Source of the DNA: Acanthaster planci
Taxonomy: Eukaryota > Echinodermata > Asteroidea > Valvatida > Acanthasteridae
NCBI RefSeq assembly: GCF_001949145.1
Contig: NW_019091362.1
Span: 4,579,084-4,643,083, forward strand
Length of the DNA stretch: 64,000 bases
Direction: 5' to 3'
Below, piece after piece: positions 13,727 to 23,513 of this stretch. The position numbers were made by a program, and so were the translations under genes. Every line of letters begins with the position of its first letter. Positions within the stretch are counted from its first letter, which is position 1. A model generated the notes under the pieces. That model was not told where the DNA came from. It did no database searches and was given only the letters and a program-made list of their open reading frames with translations.

Positions 13727-13830
13727 ACGAGGAAGATGGGTTTATTGATGCCAAGGAAGTGCCTGATGACACTCCCCTGACCAAGAGGAAATGCCTCGGC
13801 CGATTTCAGCCCTACGCATTAAACTGCTAA
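13727..13830 (+). CDS. Somatostatin/allatostatin-C-like neuropeptide precursor, terminal exon
   Basis: After an acceptor ending ACGAAG the frame continues acidic (DEEDGFIDAKEVPDDTPLT). It then reads Lys-Arg followed by KCLGRFQPYALNC and a TAA stop. A dibasic convertase site immediately before a short peptide with two cysteines, at the extreme C-terminus, is the layout of prosomatostatin. Ten residues between the cysteines give a 12-residue ring, as in somatostatin-14. Allatostatin-C and melanin-concentrating hormone rings are smaller, although the Leu-Gly-Arg recalls the latter. The mature product would be a secreted, disulfide-bonded cyclic peptide acting on a GPCR. The only visible odd point is the AAG rather than CAG acceptor. 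The family call is inference; the precursor architecture is read directly. Confidence 0.62.
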
Positions 13831-16290
13831 GAATGAGCTTCGGAGGACCGGTTTTTCAAAATTTTGGTGACGGCAATATCATCATCATAGCTGATTTCTA
13901 CTCGCTTTAAATTATACGAAAATGAGTTTTCGTTCGATTTTCACATCCTATCAAAACAGCAACGCTGGAAAATTTATATTTAAATCTGGTTGGCTGGGAA
14001 ACCAATACTTTAAAATACTAAATATTTTAAATGTAAGTCAAAGTTGAACTATCCTCAGCTGAAGCGAGGTACGCCAAAAGGAAACATTTTCCATATCCAA
14101 GTTAAGTTCAGCCGGTGTGCTGGCCAAATAACAAAATGAAGTGTTCTGATTAACAAGGGAAAATGTCTGGCCAAATTATTCGTTGATTGGTATGTGGTTA
14201 ATCCCTTGGTCGGTGTACATAACTGGCGTTGCCTCGGTGCGCTGAATGGCGACAAGGGATACATGTATTTATGCATTTATGCGCCAACTGTACTGTCCAG
14301 ATTTAGTTTTATAAAAAAGATATAAAGTTTTATTGCCAAAGTTAGTAAAAGTCATATGTATGATCCTCAACTGCATTATCATACGTTAGTTTGTATTTAT
14401 TAGGCTGCCAATAAATCAAAAGAAATGCACGACACATCGAGACTCTGCTGTTGAAATTAACACAAAAACGCAGATAATGGATTTTTTGTTTCCAAATACA
14501 CCAAAGACTTTGTTGTGGTAACTAAATGACTTTGCACCTGACGGGCCTAGTGTAACCTGTGATGCAATGAATTAGTTGGACCTATTGTTACAACGTACCT
14601 GTCGATTTATGACAACTGATAGACGAAGTATGAGGCATGTCTTTCACAACCCACAGAACAAACAATTGATGTAAAAGTAACTATTATTGCGGTACAACCT
14701 AAACCATTACGTCTACTTAAGGAGATTCGCAACCTATCTGACCGACCGACAGATCGTGCGTAGTTTACTAGCTTATAGACTGCTTTAAACAGTTGTAACC
14801 AAATACTGACGATAGGATTATCACTTGTGTTAGCTCCAATGTTCAACGCTTAGTTTCACTTTAGCTGGCTAGCAAACACGGTAAACTAGAATCGCAATGT
14901 GTATGGATCCAGATAATGAAAGAGTTGCTATACTAATTCAAACAATTCAAACAAAGATGACGGCATAGTTTATACCCACTTGAAATAATGAAATCCATTG
15001 TCAAACCGTTCTTGATCTTAAAGGAGCAAATTTCAATGTATGAATTTCACAAGGCCCCTTTAATTTTCCATTTCAGAGTTTCAATGAAGATCACTGTATA
15101 GGTCTAGTGTATTGTCAATTTTTGGGAAAAGCACATATATGTAGCTTAACCGGGTAGCAGAGTGATTTTCGACCTCTCAAGGGCACCTCATTGACCCAAG
15201 TGACTCGACGTTCATCCATCTTTTTTGTAGGCAAAGGCCGCTGCGCCAAGCGCAGTATTTACCTAGTACACGTAGGCCGACCTTCACAGTGCAGAATAAA
15301 TGTTTAAAAGTGTAGGAAACGGGATGTCAGAACCTAACGCTGTACTGACACAAGTGGTAACCATCATGCTACTTTTATGTAGAATTCACGGTTATTTCAC
15401 GCGAAACTTAGCCCCACTGTCAAGTATACAACATACATTGTACGATTGCTAACTAAATGCTTACCTACAGTAATGGTGGCTAATATCGGGAAACTGGGTG
15501 GTCATGTGGTACTTTGATATCTGTTGTTTGGCCCTATATGTTAGTAAGAACCTTCTTGAAAATGATTTGAAGATTTAATACTTAGTAGTAAGGTAAGAAA
15601 TATCCTTCTGTTATCATTATAGCCTATACAAGGGGAAATTTAAGAGATAAGCCCACGCCCATTCTATAATTTAACTTTACCACTTATAGTCTTAAAAGTA
15701 ATGGTTTTTAATTTGAATTGTAGTTAAAAATTGACAGCAATCTGCCTTGAGCTAGGCTGAAAAGAGCCATTTTTGTGGGAAGTGTTCATTTTGTTGGTAC
15801 TCTTCCGCCCGTAACTCGTGCATTCAATAGTAGGTTGTGAACCAGCGACGTGCAGTTCCCACCCCATTTATAGTCTTTAAATGGAGGTCGATTTTCAACC
15901 AAAGGAGTTTCCGTTGCTAGGAAAAGTGCATCCTGTCTTGGTCCCACTCAGGGCAGATTATTTCACTTTAAGCACCACGCAAGCAGGCTTGCTTGAGCCC
16001 GAAAGTAGTCACTCGAGTTTGTTACAACCCGCACCATAAGTTAAGAATGCTGTTCGAGTTGTAAAATAGTGTACTCAGAGTGAAATCTTGTCCATATATT
16101 CAGTACACAAAATAAAAAGATGTAAGTTTTCGTTTGTACGTTGTGACGTGCAAAGTTTCATGAACTGGTTCTGCATAATACAATTATACATATTTCTTGT
16201 AATAAATTTTTGGATGAACAAATGATAAAGAACGAAAGTAGAGCTTTCTCCTATTAGATGGAATACGTGGTAACTCCAGAAGTCTATTTC
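13831..16290. other. Neuropeptide gene 3' flank and intergenic
   Basis: AT-rich, with no recognised gene. A strong pyrimidine-tract acceptor at about 15075 opens 27 codons (SFNEDHCIGLVYC...) before a stop. It has no partner exon and is not called. Confidence 0.35.
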
Positions 16291-16420
16291 AATACGGGCA
16301 ATTTACAACAGTAAGCCACCAAGAGTTTGCAACGCGCTGATCAATCACAATGCCCGTTTGGAAAGGCTCGGCTCGGATTTCGCACACTGTGATTGGTCAA
16401 CGCGTTGCAACTCTTGGTGA
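16291..16420. mobile_element. Palindromic MITE family 1, copy B (degenerate)
   Basis: It begins AATACGGGC and carries CCAAGAGTTTGCAACGCG, then a diverged centre, then GATTGGTCAACGCGTTGCAA and CTCTTGG. The outer right terminus present in the other copies is missing or eroded. Same family as 2013-2188 and 47979-48141. Confidence 0.65.
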
Positions 16421-16959
16421 AAGAAAGAAACTCTAAAAATGCAATATCTGCTACACACGAGGCGAAAACTATTCTTGGCATTGATGGACATATATACTTA
16501 CCTTCATCTTGGTTCAGATGACGTTTGGCTCGAATATTTGAATCAACAGATTTGAATAAACCTGAATAGAAAGGTTTTAATAAGTTCAATGAAATGTTCA
16601 CACGACCCACTGATACATTCTTTAAAATTTAAAAGGATAAACTGAAGATCATCCAAGAACTGGAACAGAAAATATCTTCGCGCCTGAAACTTTGCACATC
16701 TCAGACGACGCTTTGAGTCAACTAACAGTGGACGATAAATATGCAGTAGGGTAATAGAGAAAGATTTCAGTGAAATGCTTTGCAGTGATGCTCTAGAGAA
16801 ATTGTCTAGCTTTGACTGTTGGACAGAATCACTAATTTCTTGTTTTGAAAACAAGACTTATCTGCTCCTGTTTTTTTAGTTTATTCTCAACTTCGTGTTA
16901 CTGTTAGACCTGATTGCAAATTGTTGATTTGTTTGCTAGTGACAGGTTATTGAATTCAT

Positions 16960-17315
16960 TTTTAGATTCTTTCATGAAGTAAAACATTGATCTCTGTGCA
17001 TTCTGAATTCATGTTGCGCATGTAGAGAGCAGTGGACACATTCCTAACATGTTCGCCATGGTAGTTTTGAGTTATCCAAAATGATTTGGCTTCAAATGTA
17101 TTTGAACTAATATCTAAATAAAATGCTGATTTAAATTTCTTGGGAAATTTTGCGTAGTTTGTGCCATTATTTTGTTTTGCGATCAAGGTATTTGATTTTC
17201 TCATGGAAGCTCGCTATGATGTTTCACTTGACAGATGGTTTAGGATATCGGGCAATTTATTCCATTTCGGTATCTGTTGCTTTAATACGGGGAAGAATTC
17301 TGCCAAGCCTGGGGA
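16960..17315 (-). pseudogene. Non-LTR retrotransposon ORF2 C-terminal remnant
   Basis: On the minus strand a short reading frame contains FFPVLKQQIPKWNKLPDIL. This matches the F-F-P-x-x-I-x-x-W-N-x-L-P signature near the C-terminus of CR1/Jockey-type reverse-transcriptase ORFs. It then meets a TAG, after which the same frame stays open but diverged. There is no reverse-transcriptase core. It is a dead fragment, and the family assignment rests on one motif. Confidence 0.4.
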
Positions 17316-17329
17316 AGAAATTTTAAAGG

Positions 17330-18870
17330 GACAGTCGATATTCTGACCAACAATTGGGCAAAGCTGCATTTCTACTCAACACCAACAGCCCTGTCACAGA
17401 CTTTACTACGGTGCTCTTATCAGACTAAGTAAGGTTACGTGATAGTTCTGTCGTGTAGAGATATTCCACTTGTCAGGCCGCTTCATAATACTCTCAGCGT
17501 CATATCACGTGATGTTTGTGACATCATGTCACTTCATGATACGCTGTCACAAGATTCCACATCGTCATAAAAACAGGGCTCCCTACAACAGAAGCGCCGA
17601 CCAAAGACTTTCGTCTAAATAATACCGTTAGAAATAATTTGGCAAGACCAGAAAAGAAAGTCAATTCGAGCCACATTGAAATTCAGATCTACATCAACAA
17701 TGCTGAATAAGTTTGGTTTGTTTTACACAACCTCTGAAGAACGAGGAAAACATCACATAACACAAGACGGGCATCTTTTCCTCCACTCTGTGGCACTTAT
17801 GTCAGTCACAGAAAAAAAAAACCTAGATCGGTTCCTCAGCTCCACGGGTAAATGTTGATCAAATTAAGGACCCGGGTCCAAGCTGGGATTTGATCGCTGC
17901 GAGCAAAACCCACACAGTCGGGATCGATTTGGCGGTCGGCAGAGGTACTACAACTCCTGTCTCTTCCTGAGAAAAGACAGTGTTGAATGAGCCAAGAAAA
18001 GGTGTGGGTTATGCTTTCGTTTGAGAAATATATTTCAGGCATGAATCCAGAGGGGTGGGAGTCACCCCCCACACACCAAAAAAGAAACAACTAAAAACAA
18101 GCAATCAAATAAATAATAAATACACAGTTAAATAATCATAAATGAACAATAAATCAATAAGCCAATAACATACATGAAATGAGAATTATTATCATTATGA
18201 CATCATATGTTATTATGTGTGCATCAGTATTAATGGGTTGCATAACCAATGTATTCACCTGTCCTCTACAATCAACATAGAAAACAATCTGACGGGCCTG
18301 ACCCCCACCAAACAATTCCTGGATTCGCCTCTGAATTCTATTGTAGTAAGAAGGTGGCCGATAACGCCACATTAAGCAAAGACCCAATCGCTAAAAAAGG
18401 AAAGAAATAGTAGTCCCTATAAAATGCTCCTACCGTGAGTATGGGAAGAAAGCCTATATGCACGCATCACTTGAAGGCAAAACCAGGCGGCGTGTGCCAC
18501 GGGACTCGCAGTATCCCACGGAAGAAAAACACGACTGATTGCATATCGCGTCGCTGTCTCAACAGGCCGGGTTCCACAACTGTGATTTTTACCCGGGGTT
18601 ACAAAAACCTGTGCTTTTGCCCTTTACATCAAATTTTCTTTCGAGAAAAAGAACACAGGAATAGTTTTTTTCTACAGTGTAAAAAACATAAGAGGAACAA
18701 AGATTGCCATAGGGTTGAGAAATACATGTACTTTAAAGGTAAAGCAAAGCAATACTGCATTTTAGAAATTACTACGCTTTTCTTTCCAGAAGCGTCAATA
18801 GTTTTGATTATTCATATAATCCTTCCGCCGCGATGACAAAATGTAGTTCAACACTACGGGCACATCTTGG
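17330..18870. other. Intergenic, low-complexity A-rich stretch
   Basis: No gene recognised. About 18085-18180 is an A-rich run of AATAAAT-like words. An ATCACGTGAT-like palindrome lies near 17500. Confidence 0.35.
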
Positions 18871-18882
18871 AAAGCTGGCTTT

Positions 18883-19067
18883 TTTCAAGATGAATTTTTG
18901 CGTTGGGGAGATGTTAATTTTCAAGATGTCTGCACTAGTAAGCAGGAGGTCGTTGGTTCGAGTCCCACCCGAGTAAGCTTGTGACTTTTTTCGCAAGCTC
19001 TTGAACAAGCGCTGAGCATACAGTGTTTATTAATATATACGTTGGGTAAGGGCAAAACCCGTTATAT
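18883..19067 (+). mobile_element. tRNA-derived SINE with target-site duplication
   Basis: The element contains GGTTCGAGTCC (18955-18965), a perfect RNA polymerase III B-box. A head reading GCGTTGGGGAGATGTTAAT precedes it, and a tail ending ACGTTGGGTAAGGGCAAAACC follows. It is flanked by an exact 12-bp duplication AAAGCTGGCTTT (18871-18882 and 19068-19079), as expected of LINE-mediated retroposition. A rearranged relative lies at 49240-49339. Confidence 0.7.
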
Positions 19068-19079
19068 AAAGCTGGCTTT

Positions 19080-20605
19080 GTTGCTGGCCTAAAACCTATG
19101 ATCAGATATATACTTAAATAAAAATGACTGTTTTGTTTGTATGTTTTGGTTCGTTTTCCAAATACACACTTGTAGAATTCCATTCGCTAAATTTTCATTA
19201 ACTTTGGTCTCCCGCTCAAGTATTTTATGTCAATTTTCTAAATATTACCTGACACATCAAGGTGGCAAATAACAATGCATGTATTCTGTGTACTTGTTAC
19301 AGGATGGCAGCCAGTTCTTGATGTAATTATACACGGTCTTGATTGCGAAGGAAAAAAAGTACATTTGTTTCATTTGACACTTTTATAATTTTGAGGTCTG
19401 ACGCTATAGTTGCCCAGAGTCCAGAGTGAACATGAGCAAGACCGCTCCTCCGTCATTTAATACGACGAGATTTTGTTGGAACACATCCTAGTCCGTAGCT
19501 TGCCATTACTTGCAATCTGCGTTTTGGTAAGTACCATTTCCATGCTTGGTAGAATTGCGCGCACAGAAGTGTATCGAAACTGGTCACCAGTTAAAACTTT
19601 TCAGATACCATTATCATGTGACCATTGACATTTGGGATGTTAAATACTCCGAGGCAAATAACTCTTAGTCACAAAGCACATAAAGTCGACCCAGAAAATT
19701 GTCAACACAGCATCTTGCTTATAGCAAGGGAAATGTTAAATCCTTTTAAGTCTGCATTCCTAGTGACACAAAGTTCCTTTGATGAAGACATATATATTAA
19801 GTCCCAGGGACTTTGTTATAAAGGGATTTGTGAGATAAAAAGAAATTTCTATTTACGGAGAAAAACTTCACTATAGACTGACTTGTCTGTGCATAGACTG
19901 TTCAGTCCAGGTCTTGTGCTAAATTGAGAACAAACGAAAGTTCAACACAAGATTTTGATTTCGCCGCTGTGTCTTTCAACACTTTCTCTTTTTTCTGGCG
20001 ACTCATCCGTTGCAACAAAGCCATAGGAGAGAAAAAAGAGAAATATATTCGGACATTCCTGAGCAACGAATAATTTTCAATTTAGGTGACTGCGAGCCGC
20101 CAACATCGTGCACCGCAATTTTACAAGCTTGCTTACGCGGCAACCGCGGATGGGTTTATTACCGGATTCCTGTCAGACTGAAGCGGGCAAATTAACAGTC
20201 TGTCATTTTGGCGCGCGAGAAATTACCCTGGTGACAATGATTGGCTGTCGCAGAATCAACATGAAAACCGCCACTGACACCTTTCCTCCGATTTCCTGTT
20301 GTGCCTGACGACAGTGCCTCTGTGTTTCGGGATCTAACCGGAACAGACTACGATGTATCTGGAAAGTGCTGCTGCCGCGCACGCCCATGTCAAATAAAAA
20401 AAAATTGCTGGGCAATTGGCAGCAATTATCGATAACCATGCCACCACCGATCGCCATTATCTCGGTATGAACTCATATGGCATCGCAGGTTTAAAAATAC
20501 ATCCGTCTATACGCTGCTTGTTGTTCCTACTGAGTTTCACAAAGACACGGCACGACGATGTCATTTCGAACACGCTGTCATGTAAATGTACAGCACTGAA
20601 GTGAA
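19080..20605. other. Intergenic, no gene recognised
   Basis: Short ORFs only. A good acceptor at about 19304 opens just seven codons, and a donor at about 19530 follows an in-frame stop. Neither is called. Confidence 0.35.
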
Positions 20606-20671
20606 GACAACTTATGTACCTCTCTTAAAGCCATATCACCCTGTGGCTTTAAGAGAGATAAATAAGTTGTC
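20606..20671. repeat. Near-perfect 66-nt hairpin
   Basis: Arms of about 28 nt (starting GACAACTTAT and ending ATAAGTTGTC) pair with few mismatches. The core CTCTCTTAAAGCCA pairs with TGGCTTTAAGAGAG around a loop of about 10 nt. The size fits a microRNA precursor or a small snap-back repeat. Sequence alone cannot decide. Confidence 0.6.
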
Positions 20672-22138
20672 AGGAGATTCGCTGCACAAGGTCAGGAACA
20701 TCGTAAAGTGTATTGAAGTGAAAACGTTTCGTGCACTAATATGTGTATCCGGTTCGCAGACGCGCCACGATTTGCAGGCTCCCGTTGGACGATCGCAGAA
20801 GTTGCGTGTTATTCTTCCGGTTCCATGGTTCCACGTAAACGGCAATCAATGTATGTAACTCTATGTCCAGTGCACGTGCGCAGTGGGCGTGGTACTGAAG
20901 TGACGTCACACTTACGAACCGGATAGAAGAGAACCAGCGCGTGAACCAACACGAAAGTTGTACAGAAAGTTGTAAGGGCCAGTGCCTTAGCACTGCCCGC
21001 CATTAACATTTCCAAGATTGAAGTAAACATCGTCACCACTCAGCCTGAAATTTAAAACGAAATTTGCCCGTATAGATGTCGGCCGAATTACATTCGCTGA
21101 TCCCTCAAATGTTCCAATCCCGAGGAACCTTTTCTTTTGGTTTCCAATGCCAACACCAATTCATTCTGTCTTCTATTTTTCCCTCATGCAAATTTGATTC
21201 ACTTCAAGTAATGAGTAGGGCCCTACATGCAGTATGTCAATGTTACTGTCTTTCAAATATACTATTGTTTTCTTCTGTGATATCGAGTAGCGAGGACAGG
21301 TGCCATTTAATATTCGCACAGTTTAGTCACTCCAAAAGCAACAGGATCTGATAGGCCTACACACAAAACAGAAATCAAAGTGATCGCAACGCAATGGTCA
21401 ACTTCGACGACAGAGGTTATCGCTATCGCAACAGTGCTTTTAGTAAGGAGAATTCAAGTTGTTACGTTCACGTGCATTTAAAGAACTCAGTGTACCAGAT
21501 TTGGGTCAAAGTTAACTCGCAAAAGGCTTATTCGCCAGTTGTCTTCACTCAAATCGACACGAAGGGTATAGGCATGTGGGATTATTCCATGCTAGCTGAC
21601 GGACACTGCGATAGAAGAAAGAGATGTACACATACAAGTGGACAATCGATCTGCAACAAAGTAATTCAACGTTATCAATGGTGTTTACTACCTTTCAGCC
21701 TCCGACTGCATATCAATTCATGGCATCTTTTTGCTACGTTCATTTTTTAAAACGTCGCAACAAATAATGAGCACAATTTACTTGTTTCATGTAGACATAA
21801 TTTCCCTTGGTGACATTTGGACATAAACTTATTTTATACATCTCTCTATTCCTCTTAAACACGTGCACTGAAATATTTGAGATTCATTTTCGGTCAATCA
21901 CACTGAAAAAACAATAAAATGAAAAAGGCAGCACACAAAATATTTTGAAAAAAGGAAACCAAATTTGATAAGAAGTTAAATCAACCCAAAAGGTGTAAAA
22001 AAATATCACTGCACGCTCCCTTCGAAACTGTCACGTTTGTTTTTCTTCTGTGATTACATTCCTTCTTATCATTTGTTGATCAACTTAGAGTCGGCACGTT
22101 TTCACATGAGCACAGCTCATAAAACAAGCACAGCAACT
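20672..22138. other. Intergenic, no gene recognised
   Basis: Contains a 118-codon plus-strand ORF (21394-21750) that I cannot assign and that lacks convincing splice sites. Otherwise nothing was seen. Confidence 0.3.
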
Positions 22139-22256
22139 GGCTGCATCTGATTCAGCTGTCTAGAGCTAGATCTAGGTCCGCCATCATAGAAAATACGCGG
22201 GGAAGAACTGACAGTAGACGCAGCCGTGGCTCTGGAAGCCCATTCCGGACACGACC
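22139..22256. mobile_element. Palindromic MITE family 2, copy A
   Basis: It starts GGCTGCATCTGATTC, then TGTCTAGAGCTAG, and ends with GTGGCTCTGGAAGCCC and TTCCGGACACGAC. The ends are inverted relative to one another. Related copies lie at 29659-29782 and 59018-59142. This one sits in the probable 3' UTR of the minus-strand terminal exon at 22546-22445. Confidence 0.6.
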
Positions 22257-22444
22257 ATCGATCGCCCACAGTTGATCTTGGCGCGTTATTTATCCAATAA
22301 GCACCGTGTTCTTCCAGCTTGCTCGCCCGCCTAAATTCAATCACACTGTTGGTTGGTTCTCTTGCAGCCGCCGTTGAATATTGAGTGGCCAGCGGTTGCG
22401 GAAACCGGGTAGGTCTTCGGGCAATTTTCCTGAGAGCCATTATT

Positions 22445-22546
22445 TTAAAAAGTGGCATGACTACTGCGACTATCCGTAGACGGCAGTGCATCCTTTTCCC
22501 TCTTTTTTACCACCAACAGGTCGCTCTCGCCAACAGCACCCTCATT
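22445..22546 (-). CDS. Candidate terminal coding exon, unidentified protein
   Basis: A textbook acceptor on the minus strand (T-rich tract ending CATCTCAG) is followed in phase 0 by 33 codons and TAA. The peptide runs NEGAVGESDLLVVKKREK to a Ser-rich end SSHATF. Charged, non-repetitive composition and a strong acceptor argue for a real C-terminus, such as a cytoplasmic tail. The exon at 26540-26493 ends in matching phase 0 and could join directly to it. I do not recognise the protein. Confidence 0.45.
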   Translation of the reverse strand, partial: NEGAVGESDLLVVKKREKDALPSTDSRSSHATF

Positions 22547-23290
22547 CTGAGATGAAAAAATAATGAGAAGCTTTGTACACTAGGTGGCAGCAAAGGGAGT
22601 CACATATTTATTTATTAATAAAGAGATCCCTAAATAACACGGAAGGAGGCCCGGCTATTTTACGTCAACGGTCATGGTTACAACACCCTCAGCATGGCCC
22701 TTGATTAAATCCAACTACAACTCTCTGCGGATCGCTGTGATTCAAAGAATTAAACCTGATACACAAACGATCGCTGATGGGAACCTTGACTTTTCTGACT
22801 TTGCGAAACAGGCAAAAATACAGAACTTGCCGCTGTCGGCAGCCAACAGGAAAGCAATCGGGCATTGAAGCGGGGCACCAGGCAACGATCGGCCTAATAG
22901 AATTAGCCAAACGAGAATTGTCCAGGCGCCGGCGTAAACTGCACACAGGCCACGGCTGTCCCGAGCGCAAGTGACGTCAGATTGAGGAAATGGCAATGTT
23001 TACCAAACAGCAGGTTTCTGGTGGAAATAAACAGGGGCTGATTGGGGTTCGGGTGTTGATGAAGACGTCGAATGACTTAATTAATGGTTCGCTTTCTCTG
23101 ACACGTCTAGTTTATTTTTGTTCGGGGAAAAATGATGTCAGAAAGATACTAGGCATATATTTGTATCGTCTGGGAATTTCGGTCGAACCGAACAGATGTA
23201 GCACCCATTTAAAAACTGTTGTTATCCAAACTTCTATGGCAGCCTTGTCATTCTGCTGCATGATTTGTGTATATGAAAGAACTGCTACAG
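22547..23290. other. Intergenic or intronic, unresolved
   Basis: A plus-strand 64-codon ORF (22674-22868) with protein-like composition (NLDFSDFAKQAKIQNLPLSA) lies here. It lacks splice sites or a recognisable family. Confidence 0.25.
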
Positions 23291-23395
23291 AAAACAACCA
23301 AAAATTGAAACGCTGCCATCCCTCAAAACCAACGTTCTCAATCATGTCCTTCATTCTGCCGGGATGGCGACAGAAAAAGCTCTCAAAGTCCTGGA
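23291..23395 (+). CDS. Candidate penultimate coding exon, unidentified
   Basis: The acceptor CTACAG is followed by a phase-2 frame, KQPKIETLPSLKTNVLNH then VLHSAGMATEKALKVLE. It ends at GGA|GTGAGT, a consensus donor. Without splicing the next codon is a stop; splicing to 23489 keeps the frame open for seven more codons. Composition is protein-like. A strong start context (GCCGGGATGG) at the internal Met means this could also be a first exon. Confidence 0.38.
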
Positions 23396-23488
23396 GTGAG
23401 TTTACCACTACGAGTCCAAACTCCGATACCACATGAAATTTGCCTAGGCCTATTTGTCTATTCATTTGTTACAAATTATTTCTTTCAG

Positions 23489-23513
23489 GAAGTCTCAAAT
23501 GTCAATTAAATAA
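23489..23513 (+). CDS. Candidate terminal exon of the 23.3-kb gene
   Basis: An excellent acceptor (TTATTTCTTTCAG) gives KSQMSIK and TAA when joined to the phase-2 donor at 23395, across a 93-bp intron. AATAAA signals start within the stop region (from 23513), so the 3' UTR would be very short. The exon is too short to stand alone and depends on the upstream exon. Confidence 0.35.

Noticed and set aside
18935-18975. tRNA gene suggested by GGTTCGAGTCC
   Set aside because: No complete cloverleaf or acceptor stem; it lies inside a SINE with a target duplication.
22117-22491. 124-codon minus-strand ORF with a mitochondrial-presequence look (MALRKIARRPTRF...)
   Set aside because: It overlaps the 3' part of the better-supported terminal exon in another frame, and its C-terminal third is MITE family 2 sequence.
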